From Bactericera cockerelli (lineage: Eukaryota > Arthropoda > Insecta > Hemiptera > Triozidae): a stretch of 64,000 bases of DNA. Shown piece by piece: positions 21,431-34,300 of the stretch. How positions within the stretch are numbered: position 1 is the stretch's first letter; every line of letters starts with the position of its first letter. Position numbers and translations under genes: made by a program. Below the pieces are notes generated by a model that worked only from the letters and a program-made list of their open reading frames with translations, was not told where the DNA came from and searched no databases. The stretch covers positions 58,060,746 to 58,124,745 of the forward strand of contig CM044955.1 of assembly GCA_024516035.1 (NCBI GenBank). The letters run 5' to 3'.

Positions 21431-24400
21431 CCACCTCTAGCGTTTCTTTACTATTTTTACAAGCATATAACATTTCTAATTATCCCTATAATGTGAACAT
21501 CAATGAAGAAACAGTTAACTCTTTCAGAGATAAACTTCTCAAACTATCACATCTTCCACTGAGAGACTAGAGCATTGCTGGCAAGTTTTTTATTTCTATG
21601 AATAGATTTTTTAAGTTAATATATTTTTATTATATTAAGATTTGCAGTTTTAAGCAGGGAAAACTTTGTATAAATGGGTATGTCCCGTAATTTTTTATAT
21701 TAAAACAGTTTTTCTAACCGGGGGTTCGATCTCATGACCTCTGTATAGTCTGAACCCCGAGCAGAAGTCACAACCGTTACACAACCGTTTTTGCCACATC
21801 TATCTATAACACCTCTTGTCACACTTTTTCTTGATGAAAAATGAAATAGAAGACAATCTTTGGAATCTAATTGATCTTCAATAACTTGGTTTTGTGGAAT
21901 GTGTTTCTTGTTTTAAGTTAAGGATTAATTTTTCTATTTCTCATGAATGGTAATTGAGAAGTAAAAGGTTCAGCATTATTTTAAGAAACTTGGATCAAGT
22001 AGCATTCGTAGTAGCTTTACATTTCTGATAATAAATAAAGGTACTTGCTTGATACACTCCATACTTAACAAGTAAATTTCTTCTGCAATTGAATGAAACT
22101 TCGAGCAACAACCTGGTCATTAAATGGCATAAAGCGGCCATTTTGTTTTACATCTACGACTCCTTCAGTATAGCTCTTTATATTCCACTAGCCGCGTTGT
22201 GGCTAGGTCTACGGGGTGTTGATCAAGGCATGGCCGACTTTACATGAATTTGAATGCATTACAATTCGAGCATATGCGACAATCGTTACAGCTACCTGAT
22301 CAACTTTTTCCTTTTTTCATCCTAGCTGGGGTTTGTGACATATCAAAGCTCATGTTTCTTTAAGCTGTGTACAGATTTGAGTTGATCAGTAGCGGGATTT
22401 GATCGCTTTTGCCGAATTTGTGGCTCTGCTTGGTAACATAAAAAAAAAAAAAAAAAATCATCAGATTCACCCCCTTATTTGATTATGAATAAAATTATTG
22501 AAACCGCTTTCCAAAATAAAGTTCTAAAAGTCGTAAATGCAGTCACCAGCGACTGAATTCGAGTTACTTTCAAGGTGTTAGGAAAGTACTCAGATGTTCT
22601 CATACCAGTTCATGTGGAATCAGAGCCTTATTCGTCTAGAAATGTTATCAATTTCGAGAAAAAAGTGACCGATTACAGTGTATACTTTCTATACCTTATA
22701 GGCAGAAGTTGGTAAAAAGTTTAATTCATTGACCTTCCACAAACAGAGCAGCAGCGGAGTTGGAAGTTAGACTTTATGATAAATGAACTCTGTCAAGCGT
22801 CTGAAGTTTGAGGAACGAACAATGGGCTTCTCGAGAATTTCTGATAGTGCTGCCAATTACGACATACATATGGACGCAGGCAGCCCAATAAGGTATGCTA
22901 CTGCTGCATTGAACATTCACAATTCCGATTCAATATTTGTTTACACCAGCAGACATTAGCATGCCTTTGTCCTCGCATTTATTTAAATTTATACAAAAGA
23001 TTTTGCCGCTCTTGAAACTCTTTCTATTGTTTTTTGCTGAACCGTCAATCCATCCTGCCTCTTCAGGTTTATCACGACGACCATTCAAATTTACGAGCAA
23101 CCAGACTTGATGCAACCGAAAAGAGTGAAAATTATCTACATTGTGCTGGATGCGATAGAATCGTTTGCCGATTTACAACTGAAACTATTCCTGTCGGAAT
23201 CTTACTGTGACGGTTAATTACGAAGAAATACATTGCTTTATTGATCACCGAAAAGATTTTGCGACATAAATGATTGTCCAAGTCACGGGCATACCTGCAG
23301 TCTGATATGAATAGTTCCTCGGAAACATAGATTGGAACTTGAGCATCTTATGACCACACGTTTCATCGCAGTTCGGCACAAGTGACGACGCTAGGATTGG
23401 TTGATCGAATTCAATACACGGTGAACATTTTCCCAAGCTATCTTAAGGAATTCATCTATCTGATAGCCCATTTCCTGAGGCGATGTCGGCCCGACACAAG
23501 ACAGAGCTCACAATAGACACGTTGTAGATCAACGCCGCAATTGTTTATCGGGAAATTACTATGCAGTAAACAACGGCGATGGAACCTATGGATCCTCCTG
23601 ACTATGTTGCGGATTAAACTCAGCAGCCGCCCCCCACCGGGCGTGAGAACAAAACACCTGGGGCCTCCTCACCTCCGTAGAACAAAGCCAGCGCTTCCAA
23701 TTTCATTAACATTTGATTTTTGATACGCGTTTTAAAAGATCATTAATCCATATTGAATATTATTTCGTGTCGACTCACAAAAGAAAAGAATCTCTACTAA
23801 CGTAAATATGGTATTCTCGGGATGATGTGAGATATTCCTTCGCATCAACAGATGCATTGTAGTATCGGATCTGCATTGTCTACGAGTACTTTCAGAACGA
23901 TAAAATATTTGTACCTATTAAGGAGTGCGATAGTGCTCTACCCCGCTAAATCAAAAAGTAAGAAGAGACTACCAAGAGATAACGTCACAACACAAAGTTC
24001 CGATTATGAAACTGACAAAGCAGAATAAACTGACATAACTTTTCCTGCATCTCTAATTGTTTCGCCAGAACCTCCATTCTCACAAACTTTCCACAAGGCA
24101 ATACGTCCCAGACTCGAAAACCCCAATTCAAAATTTAATTGTACAGATGTTAGAACCATACTTCCAGCCGAGATCTGTCTGCAACCGTATATTATTCAAA
24201 TTCACCATACCTGTGGGACAAATACTTGTGCTCGTAATAGCGATCGGCAACAATGAAGTTGGAAAACATTTGAGATTCGAACCGAGTTTAAGTATATGGT
24301 TTGGCAAAACCCCCGAAGATAAGCACGAGCTACTACATAAGTATTCAAATCAAATTCAAATCACTACCATCCGCCAACCCGGGCCAATTATATGAAGCTA

Positions 24401-24721
24401 CCTTTCTTTTCACTTTGACTTTGCAAATTTTCAAGAGAGATCACCTGTTGGTGCATTGGCAGTCGAGTGGTTCGAATATCACCCAATGCATGAATACATT
24501 TGAGACGCCAACTCTCATGAAAATTTCATATCTGTTACCGTTTGGCATGTGTACTGTAAACAGACAGCCCCTAAGAGGACATAGTCAGCAGCCCAGACAC
24601 GCACAGATTTGAGTTTTATGTATCGAGACTTACTACAAGTTGTACACTTGTGTGTAACAAGAGTTGGATATTCACAAGTGGCTACTGTAGGTGCAGAGTG
24701 TCATAATTCATACTTAACCGA

Positions 24722-24805
24722 GGTCTCGCCCAGTGCTATGTCCGCTAGTCTAGTTGAAGCTAGATTTAAGTCCTGTGTCCGCTAGTCTTGTTGAAGCTAG
24801 ATTTA
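24722..24805. repeat. ~45-bp tandem duplication
   Basis: TGTCCGCTAGTCTAGTTGAA and TGTCCGCTAGTCTTGTTGAA, each followed by GCTAGATTTAA, lie in direct succession. Confidence 0.8.
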
Positions 24806-26699
24806 ATACATTTCTGCCTGGTGATCATAATCCAGCCTGGAACGCATGGTCGACTGAGTAAACTAAATATATGCACACCGACACACTGTTGCATTGTTAA
24901 ATTTATGATTTAATGAAGCTGAAAGAGATTTAGTGGCTGAAAGTCTAAAAGTAGCAATTTCACAAATACCTAGATAGCACAATATCTTTTCCTTAAATTT
25001 TTTTTTTTTTACTTAAAAAATACTTTCTTTAAAAAAAAATAAAAAAAGAGTATAATGTCATAGTATTGTTACACAAATGGGACAAATTTAAAATGATCTA
25101 TCAAATTTTGGGTGATCAATTATTATAAAAAAAAGTAAAATGAAATATACATAAGTCCTTGTGAATTGAAATTATACAAATAAAAAAGTTATAACTAGGT
25201 ATTAAAGTTGAATAAGTTTAATATCAAATGCTAATATGAACGTAAAGTAAAGCAAGTTATAAACACATTCACCAAAAGTGGCTATAAACGACCTTCAGAC
25301 TTCAAAGGACTTACTTGGTGGTCATTCTAAAAAAATTCAATGTCCTAATATCTAATAATTACGCAAGGTGCACCAGTGTGCCTTACTGCTCGAGAATACC
25401 TCTATAGATTTTTATCAGAGCACCTAATACAAAACCAGTGCTGACAAAATGCCTTGTTGAGAATAAACTTACTCCATAATCCAGATCAATTCTTCAATTT
25501 ACATATTTTTCCCTCCCAAGATCAAAAGAAGTGAAAATACCCATGCAATTCTGAACGCCACATCACTCCTCTTGATTCTTGTGATTTTCCGAATTTACGA
25601 GATTTATTTCCAAAAAAACCAAGGATGGTTTTCGTCTTTTGAAACTATGTGTAAGGCAATGCTTTTTTTTTTCTTCTACATTTGTTGATTTTACAAAAAA
25701 AAATCTTGTAATTTCGAAAAAATGACGAATTGCGATAAAGCAAGTACTGTTACAAAGATGCTTACAGTATAAAAAAAACTATTATAATTTCAGATAACAT
25801 AAGGTCATCCAAAAGTGGTAAATTAAATTTTCTTGATTTCCGGATCTTTCAAACCAATAAACAAAGTCAGAACAAACGGAGCAAGTTTTGTACAATTTCA
25901 GTTGAGAAGACGTGTTTGTAACCTTTTTCTTAGTCAGGTAGGGTTTATTAAAAACACATTTAAATTTCACGTGTTTCGTATCATCGATCCCTTTATATCG
26001 AACACCAATAACACCATCCCCAAACAATGAACCATATCTCTCTTTCCAATAAACCATCTCAATAGCACCAGACATTCCACAATGATGAATGATGCTCTAC
26101 TTTATCCAGAAACAATCTAACAAGTTCTTAGTTTTTTATTTTTCATCTAAAAAGTGGGCGGCTGATGAGTTTACAAATCATCCAAAAGTGATATCAGCTC
26201 CTTTGCATATACTTTTAAAAAAAAGTTTAAAAGAGTTATATCCTGGTAAAAGATATCGTCGAGGTTATATCTATGAAAATAAGAGAGAGACTGATATGAG
26301 GCGAGAATGACAGATTAAATAGATGGACTATAAGTTGAGCAATTGAATGCTATCCTGAAGTGGGGGTGCAATAGATGTAAATGGACGAAGAACATCGGAA
26401 TTTTTTTTTAGAAAAAACCCAGTAATAATGAAAATGTAATACCCTGGAGTACAAAATAGAAATTGTGGAAGTCCGAACACGAGATAGGCAGACTCGTTGA
26501 AGCAGCAGGACCACTTTGGACAAGAATTGCTGCGAGAATGATGGAGCATTGCAACCGGCAACATAGGGAGAAATACCCATGTTGAACGCACGGGTCCCAT
26601 CAAGGTAAGCAAGGTAAAAAAAACGACTGCCTATTAGTATCCTAGTTTTCATTTTGTGTACTTTTCTCATCACACTTGTTGCCCATAGCTGATTTTATT

Positions 26700-26990
26700 A
26701 ATGTAGAATTAACATTTTCCCAGTTTCCGTAATGACCGGAACGTCATATTTGTAGCAACATTTGTTTAAGAACTTTAATTTGAAGCAACAGCTCGTACAA
26801 ATATACCTACGAACTTTATATTTGAAGCACATTTCCCCAGTGTCCATGGCTAAGTGGAACGTCATATTTGTAGCAACAGCTCATACCTATACGAACTTTA
26901 CATTTGAAGAAACAGCTCATACAATTATACCTACATACTGACGAGCCAGTTGTATCATGGCGGCAGGTAAGGTTCATGATTGAAATTACT
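26700..26990. repeat. Degenerate tandem repeat
   Basis: GGAACGTCATATTTGTAGCA occurs at 26738 and 26857, and AACTTTA.ATTTGAAG with AACAGCTC.TAC recurs several times in between. Irregular units, no coding frame. Confidence 0.7.
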
Positions 26991-27694
26991 ACCCCAGGCA
27001 ATGAGTTCTCTTTGAAACATTGATTCACCGGTAGCACATCACTACCATGAGCTTGTCAGTCCAGCACGAAAATTTGAATATTGATCATTTTGCTTATTAC
27101 TCCTTGGAACTCTCCCATCTGATGAATTATGAACAACAAGAACTTTAATAATATTCGTGCTGCCAGCAATTATCTCTGAAATCTGGAACTTTTCTTCGGT
27201 TTCATGTTGTACATGCACAGGCTGTGGTTCGACTTGAAAGAAGAACTAAAGGCGCCTTGCGCCTCAGCCTGGCTCCTTCCACATTTATATTTAGACTATA
27301 CGTGATTCTATACAAGACTAGTGGTTCTGCAAACTGTAGACCTCCCTCTGATTCTCTAATCGAAGAAAACTGATCTGATATCTAGCATCTGGAAAACAAG
27401 ACCATTCATAGAATATCACCATCTCTACTGAACTCTACCAGCGATGTGGACTCACTTATGACTTTTCTGAGAAGTATCAAGCTCCTTCACCTTATCTAGA
27501 CCTTGAGAGGATCGGCACGAACGATCATACAATAAATGGTTAAAGTGCCTAAAAGGATATAAAAAAATATCAAGTGGCCATGGATTGGCCAATCTAACCC
27601 AATAACTGAACAGCAAATTTCGGGACCCCAAAGGACATTGCTACAAAATTTCAAGAATATTCAAACATCCGTGAAAGAGTTATCGGGTCCTCGG

Positions 27695-27945
27695 TCCAGA
27701 AAGCGTCTCTCTCTCATAATCCCCAAATCTCCCTTTCAACAACACTTAATTGGGTTATTCGCTTTAACAACACTTCAGATTGGGTTATTTGAATGAAAAT
27801 TGACGGTTGAAACGAAGATTTGGGGATTTTGATAGTGAGAGTGCTTTCTGGAATGCAGGCACGAACAGACAGACAAACTATCTTCAAATAACACACTGGA
27901 ATGCAGCCACAAACAGACAGACAAACTATCTTCAAATAAGACACT
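27695..27945. mobile_element. CCAGAAAGC MITE with adjoining 2x tandem repeat
   Basis: Left arm CCAGAAAGCGTCTCTC..CTCATAATCCCCAAATCTCC, right arm GATTTGGGGATTTTGATAGT..GCTTTCTGG at 27851, about 157 bp. Behind it, GGAATGCAG.CAC.AACAGACAGACAAACTATC is duplicated (27851-27945). Confidence 0.85.
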
Positions 27946-29144
27946 CAATTTGTTCAGTCAACTATTTTGTAGTGTGTACTGTGTAGGGCTTCTGAAGAAT
28001 TGTAATGCGTATGTTGTGTTCATTTGTTGTGGGGAATTGCACTTGTAGTTTACGATTTTGGCAGCGCAGTATTGCTCTTGCCAACGTTCTAAATCCTTTA
28101 CGTTATTTTATACGGTACATTATATACGCGAGTTGTAGATATTTTAAACCCTCAGACACCAAGTCGATTAGAAAAGCTAGCTCATACAGGAGAAATGTTT
28201 TTAAAACAGAAATATTTACAACTATGTACTTTTTTCTTACAACGTGATTAAATTTGCAATAGACAATACGAGACTAAACCTCACAGTAGCACTTTATACT
28301 GGATAAGATAAAATAGTTCATAGCTTAATAATAACCATTATCATTTCTAACAAAACTCAATAGTGCCTCCTCCCACTTGAAAACACAGATTTGTTTTTGA
28401 AAAAGCTCAATTTATGAAAACGCCGAATCTACAATACTATCTTTACTATATCTACCAATTCTATGTGTAACCAAATCCACATTATTTTCAGTTCCATTGG
28501 ACATGTGGTTCTTCGATTGTAATAGTTCGTCATGCATTCACATTACAGATATTAACGAATGATTTTAATGTATTTTAAGTTAGTAGGTTCAAGTAAAATA
28601 TTGTATTGCACTATCTAAGGGTCAGTGATCATGAATGTTAGAATGATCTACACTGTACACTGTAGGTACACGTAAAATTACCCAGGACGTTATACATACA
28701 TAAATAAGAACTCCAACATTTTCAGTAGCTGTGTTGAGAGAAGTAAAAACCATAAATATTTGAATGGACGGAATTTATCGAGTCGGTCATTAGTATTAAT
28801 AAATCAAAATAATTATCAATGTTGTTGTGTATGCAGATAACAAGGAATGCAAACCACAGTAAGAATCTGCTCGAAGCTTTTAAATGCACTCTCAGCTCAT
28901 ATCTCGAAGCATCTTTCCGAGTGTGGATGTCTGCTTTACACTCGAATGAAAGTTATTGAGAACTTTACTCCTATTTGACCATGTTCAGTCTCGGAACATG
29001 GAGACAAATCCTAAACCATAACATACGTACCGCTGTGATTGCCAACTTGACAATCGTTTTATGAAACGTTGAAAAAGGTGGCAGATAAGTGTCGTGTGAA
29101 AAGAGCCTCTGTAAGATGGTTTGATTTTGTCTTATAATAACACT

Positions 29145-29205
29145 CTTTAGTGGAAGGTAACCACCAGGCGAGGTCAATACTGAAAGCATTTTATACCACC
29201 TAACC
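29145..29205 (+). repeat. ~65-bp dispersed repeat (ACCACCAGGCGAGGT)
   Basis: CACTCTTTAGTGGAAGGTAA CCACCAGGCGAGGT followed by a GAAAGCATTTTATACCACCT-type end. Same unit at 60310 (+), 57835 (-) and 62645 (-). Confidence 0.7.
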
Positions 29206-29336
29206 CTTGTCTTCAGTCCTTTCCCAACATAATCACATTACTGTGCAGACTGGGGATATAAATGCGCTGGCATTTCCACAGGCTAATTAGATATTTTAAT
29301 TATAGATTCTTTACGTTTTTATATATTTAGATTCCT

Positions 29337-29460
29337 GATGAATTATTCATCAGTAACGGGGTTTTACCTTCTACTTGCTGGGAATCACACCAGCTACCCA
29401 CATGAACCTCACTCTGCCTGGGTGGGTCATGCACGCCAACCTCACGTTTTCTTATCTTGT
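29337..29460 (-). mobile_element. SINE-B tail fragment
   Basis: GGGGTTTTACCTTCTACTTG, GGAATCACACCAGCTACCCA and CCTGCCTGGGTGGG-type sequence match the SINE-B tail; no tRNA-like head remains. Confidence 0.6.
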
Positions 29461-29638
29461 CAGATGACGGAATTTTTAGTTGAAAAATCTTTTCTTTCCA
29501 GCAAGCTTTCTGGAACAAGGCTCTAAACATCACTTCCTTATTTTCCTTATTGATGTGAAGATTGCTGATTTTGGTGACATAGCTCTTGGAGACTTGGACA
29601 CACCTGACTGTTCAAGTGATGGGTACCTAGACCTCTTT

Positions 29639-29795
29639 CCAGAAAACTTTCTGACTCTCATAATCCCCAAACCTTCTTTTCAACAGCATTCTCATTGAGT
29701 TATTTGGGTAAACCACACTTCTGATTGGGCTATTACAACGAAATTTGACGTTAAAATTGAGATTTGGGGAATATGAGAGTGAGAGTCCTTTCTGG
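29639..29795. mobile_element. CCAGAAAGC MITE, second copy
   Basis: Ends CCAGAAAACTTTCTGACTC and GTGAGAGTCCTTTCTGG, with internal TAATCCCCAAAC and GAGATTTGGGG. Same length as the copy at 27695. Confidence 0.85.
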
Positions 29796-30267
29796 AATGA
29801 GGCTCTAGTCACCTACATGACAAGAACAGTGATCAAATCGCCACCTCAAGGTAGATACTAGGACTAATAGGTATTTCATCATTAATATTGTGCAATCGAT
29901 ACACTTGCTAATCACGGTATACCCATGCAGACATTACATAAATAACTATTTCTCAATTAAATATACATAAATACACTGTGACTTTACCAGAGGTGACATT
30001 GGACAATAGATGGCTGAATTGCACCATCTTATCAATCGCGACTACGTGCTGAGTCTTGTTATCAATAATTATTTATTAATTTATACAGACATATATTAAT
30101 TTACACATGTGGCTGTTTGACAGGCGTAGGGCAGTTGATAGTGTGGCCAAAAATCCTGTCATACTCGTACAATAGGTACGAGTATAAGGGAGAAATTTGA
30201 GAGGACTTTTAAGGTAACTATGTCTGAATTATTATAAAAATATCTACACATCAGCTTTGGTCATGCC

Positions 30268-30352
30268 AACCACCATACAACCAAAATAACTATTTATTAG
30301 TAACATGAGTCATGTTACTAAATGGTTAATTTGGTTGTGTGGTGGTTGGTTG
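30268..30352. repeat. 85-bp near-perfect palindrome
   Basis: CCAACCACCATACAACCAAA at the left mirrors TTTGGTTGTGTGGTGGTTGG at the right. The inner AGTAACATGA/TCATGTTACT is almost without loop. Confidence 0.85.
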
Positions 30353-30517
30353 GTGGTCCTAGAGGTTGTTGTTAGTCTCCGAAAATTTATACCACACCTA
30401 CAAATTCTTGATACAATCTTATCTCACTCCTTGAAGGTGAACGAAGTGTTAATTTATTCATTATTTGATACAAAATAAATTGTTAATTATAAGATTTATA
30501 AGTGGTCAGATATGAAT

Positions 30518-31065
30518 CCCACCAAAAACACCACTTCGTGGTTAAAAAAAGAAGAACGCCTCACTCAAAAAAATGATTATAATTACCTAAAAATAAATGA
30601 TATCAAATTGAGAACACCTTACTTACCCCCTCTCTTTCTATATCTCTGCACTCCTCTCTGAATTTATTCCTCTAATGTTTATCTTTCTTTATCCTTTCTA
30701 GGGGTCATCCCAAACTTGATTTGTCTTTAAATTTACTTGTTGCACGGCAATAAAAAATGGCGGTCGGAGTATGATTTTGCTGAACTTATTTGATTTGAAT
30801 CGAGAAAATTAGACCCCGACCGCCATTTTTTATTGCCGTGCAACAAGTAAATTATAAGACAAATCAAGTTTGGGATGACCCCTAGAAAGGATAAAGAAAG
30901 ATAAACATTAGAGGAATAAATTCAGAGAGGAGTGCAGAGATATAGAAAGAGAGGGGGTAAGTAAGGTGTTCTCAATTTGATATCATTTATTTTTAGGTAA
31001 TTATAATCATTTTTTTGAGTGAGGCGTTCTTCTTTTTTTAACCACGAAGTGGTGTTTTTGGTGGG
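30518..31065. repeat. Terminal palindrome of copy A (~250-bp arms)
   Basis: 30518-30766 and 30815-31065 are almost exact reverse complements around a ~48-bp spacer. Landmarks: ACACCACTTCGTGGTTAAAA at the outside, TTGCACGGCAATAAAAAATG inside. Confidence 0.95.
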
Positions 31066-31649
31066 ATATCAGTTCTTTTTGTACGAAAATATAGGTTCAT
31101 ACACTACTGAAACATTATGAATAACAAAAGTAAATAAGCTGGGAAAATGTGAATGTACCAAGTTGTCTTTTTTTTTTAAGATATAGTTTTAGCAGTACGT
31201 ATTTAATTTTTCTAAGGTCAATATGTATTTGGATCACAGATTTGGCCCCCTGAGTCCCCAAAGTGAGTAAATAATATATAAATTTGCAATGCAAGACCTT
31301 TTGATTCTATACTCCACATGATTAGGTTTATCTTTCAATGCTAAATAGACCTCGGAGCTTCCTATGAGGGACACTAAAACACCTGGATTTACAAATGCCA
31401 AAGAAATTGATTTGTAATCACCTTATCAAGGTGAGGTAATGAGTTCTCTCCCGTTGACCTTTTCTTACCCGAATTCTCTCCGGCTTGTTGCAGGGGTCAC
31501 CACGAGTATCTCTCCCGGAAATGAGACCATGCTTATTTACATTAGGTATTTAAGAAAATGAAAACTATAAAATTATCTTTTTTATATAAAAATCGGCCTT
31601 TTATAAGGAAATCTTTGAAATCTATAACTAATGATAGGCAATGGCTTCA

Positions 31650-31836
31650 AGGTATAGTAGGGTTAGGTAAAATACATTCAAGGCCATGCCTCAGGAATAT
31701 AGTAGGGTTAGGGATAATACATAGAAGGCAATGCCTCGGGTTTATAGTAGGGTTAGGTAAGCATATAGAAGGCCATCCCTTGGGTTTATCATAGGGTTAG
31801 GAAAAATACATAGAAGGCCATGCCTCAGGTCTATAT
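31650..31836. repeat. ~46-bp tandem array in copy A
   Basis: About four units of TAGTAGGGTTAGGTAAAATA + CATAGAAGGCCATGCCTC + GGGTTTA. The core GGTTAGG resembles insect telomeric TTAGG by chance or descent; it is not a telomere array. Confidence 0.85.
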
Positions 31837-33507
31837 CAATGATTCCTAGGTGTTTCGATTATAATTTTTATGCTAGGCCTAAACTATGTAGGTATAAAAT
31901 CAGGTAAAAATGCAAGCGACACGACGGGAGACAATTTGGTGTTGATAAAAACATAAGCGAGAGAGAACTCGGTGGTGACGTCCCTTATCAATACATCACG
32001 AGGTATGAGTGTACCCCGGACATAATGGACAGAGAAAAAAAACTTCCTTGAAGGGGATCGAACCCAAGTCATCGTGCGTGCAAGCCTAGTATTCTACCCA
32101 CTTGGCCAAAGTCACTACTTTGTCACAACTTTTAGTGAGTAGCATCGACATTATGAGAGCTAATTCATCATATTTTATCTCCATCCAACCATGATTGTCC
32201 AAAATCAATCTCGTAATGCCGCCACAGGTCATTGGTCGGTTCTACAAATACTAAAATTTTCCTCGCGAGGGTAATGGGATCGTCATGAAGATCAAATATA
32301 AAGATCGGAAAAACAAAACAACGTTAAGCCCAAATTGAAAATATAGAGCTAAAAAATTTCGTCCCCGCCAGGATTCGAACCCATGCTGACTGGGTGGCAT
32401 GTCGAACATGCTACCAATAGACAAAGTTATCTTCTAAAGAAACGGACGGAAAATGAACTAACTAAATTAATAATTGGAAACTTAAACATTAAAATTTTGC
32501 AGTGGATGAAAACACTCAATAATCAAACTGACCAACTGACATAACAAGGATTCGAAGGTACGAGTACCTACCCGCCAAGGAAAATGAAAAGGCCACCAGG
32601 TGCCACCCAGTGGACCGGATGAAGGAATTAAATCAATAAATTTGGTATCTGCTCATCAAGATCTTTCATTTGATACCACTTAAGAATAGTATTATCCTTC
32701 AATTCCCGATTTGGGCTCCCAAAACCCGAGGCCGCCCAAATCGGCCGCCCGCTTATAATTTAGATTTTTTTTGTGTCCGGGCTCATCTCCATTATATCTT
32801 GATCACTTTAGACTCCTCACTTAATCTTCAGTGCCAAGTTAAAGACACGAAGTCGGGTCTCAAAGGATCCGTATGAAAAAAAACAGAAAAAAAAAAAAAA
32901 AAAAAAAAAAAAATTATGAATCTTTTCATGTCTTTCACGATTGTTGGGGGGTCTCGGAAATAGGGTTCCCGTTGGCCTAGGAAGTCAAACAAAAAGTCAA
33001 ATCAATTTATTTTTCAACGTAGAGTCCATTTCTGCAATAAAAATCGCAATTTTTGAAATTCATGTTGCACTTTTCGCTGGCTGAAAGTACATGAAATGCA
33101 TGGGAACTATGTTTTCCGTAACCTTACACTCTGCCGGGCTGTCTCTTTCTTTGTATAGGCGTTCTTCACACCTCGGCCGAGGTGTTTGATGATGGAAGTT
33201 TACAATGTAAAATAATAGCGAGGAAATAATTATTCTAATACAATTCAGTGTGGTTGCCAATGAGGCTGGGTGCTTTCACAATACCCTGAATGCGCCCAAG
33301 ATCGTACGCATAATTTGCAATAATTAAACATAACTTTATTCATCTCGTTAAATAATTACCCCATAACGAACGCAGTACTGTAACGACTCTATTTATAGTG
33401 TTGGAACCTGAAACTTCACATTAATAGATCAATCAAGTAATTAACGCTAATATGATAATTATGTTAGGTTTCAGATTTACATTGTGGTTTTCAATTTTGG
33501 TAATACA

Positions 33508-33670
33508 GTCAAACCTGGATATAAGAGAACTAAAGGGACCGGAAATTTTCTCTCTTATATCTAAGTTTCTATTAAAAAGAGGTTATTTTCCCTCAAAGAA
33601 AGGTAAATTTGTACTGGAATTTGTACTCTTGTATCAAGCTTTTTCTTATATCCAGGTTTCGACTGTGCTT
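33508..33670. mobile_element. pogo/Tc1-like MITE with CAGTCAAACCTGGATATAAG ends
   Basis: CAGTCAAACCTGGATATAAG at the left, CTTATATCCAGGTTTCGACTG at the right (inverted), preceded by TA. About 160 bp, non-coding. Relatives at 6195 and 61499. Confidence 0.8.
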
Positions 33671-34041
33671 ATTACCAAATTCGACTTTTAATATTTCGTT
33701 GGAAAGTTTTTAAGATGAATAAAGTTCGCCGGTTATATAAATAGTTATCTACTATTGGCCGATGTTTGATATAATTTATGTAGAATAATTGTAGATACCT
33801 AATAATCCTAATATGTAAAGAGGTAGGTAGTCATTTACATTTTACATGTATTGTGTGTGAAGTGTTCCCTTGATTTTGTTTCTTTTTGCGCATTTCATTA
33901 ATATTACTGAGTACTCTACTGAAGATACTGAGTAGTATCCCATGTAATGTAGAGAATTGTAAATAAGTTGTAATATAAGAACAATATTAGGCTAGAAAGT
34001 TCAGTTCTTCAGTATCCGTATTCCATAATAAACAGAAATAA

Positions 34042-34183
34042 GCGACCTCAGTAGCTCCGTAGGTAAGGCGGTGGGCTTGTAACCTGGAGGTCGGTGGTTC
34101 AAGTCCCGGTTCGGCGTAGATTTAGTAAAGCTAGTTAGAGTAGTTGTGATATTACGAAAGTTATTAACACAAATATGATAACT
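34042..34183 (+). mobile_element. SINE-A (tRNA-Thr TGT-like), well preserved copy
   Basis: Box A-like TAGCTCCGTAGGTAAGGCGG, anticodon arm GGGCTTGTAACCTGG (TGT in anticodon position), box B GGTTCAAGTCC, then GTAGATTTAGTAAAGCTAGT and the ATTAACACAAATATGATAAC tail. Followed within 30 bp by another tRNA-like SINE. Confidence 0.88.
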
Positions 34184-34211
34184 TTAATAAAGAGACATAC
34201 TTCCGATACAT

Positions 34212-34300
34212 GGTAGTCTCCGTGGCCGAGTGGTTAGCGTACTAGCTTGCACTCAGGTTACCACTGCCGATCAGGGTTCTAATCCCAGTTAAGCAGAAAA
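34212..34300 (+). mobile_element. SINE-E/B-like tRNA-derived fragment
   Basis: AGTCTCCGTGGCCGAGTGGT, AGCTTGCACTCAGG and GGGTTCTAATCCC give box A, anticodon-arm and box B-like parts; the tail is GCAGAAAATTAT. A further diverged tRNA-like piece follows at 34503-34590. Confidence 0.6.

Larger units (their letters stand above)
30518..33191 (-). mobile_element. 2.65 kb unclassified repeat, copy A
   Basis: Reverse complement of 43884-46532 over nearly its whole length. Starts (plus strand) with a 548-bp palindrome and ends with CACCTCGGCCGAGGTG then TTTGATG. Between them: a ~46-bp tandem array with GTAGGGTTAGG, two tRNA-like segments (about 32040-32115 and 32365-32420) and a ~30-nt A run near 32885. 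Small ORFs are translations of the tRNA-like segments, not genes. One middle segment (32500-32580) differs from copy B. Confidence 0.85.

Noticed and set aside
25782..26075. 97-codon minus-strand ORF starting ATG with balanced composition (GSLFGDGVIGVRYKGIDD)
   Set aside because: No family recognised, no regulatory or splice signals seen. A genome/protein search would decide; not strong enough to annotate as a gene.
31650..31836. GGTTAGG repeats as interstitial telomere
   Set aside because: The unit is ~46 bp with only one TTAGG-like core each, unlike uninterrupted (TTAGG)n.
31884..32072. 62-codon ORF repeated as a 63-codon ORF at 44986-45177, resembling a conserved small protein
   Set aside because: Both are translations of the same tRNA-like segment in the two copies of the 2.65 kb repeat; the similarity is repeat identity, not protein conservation.
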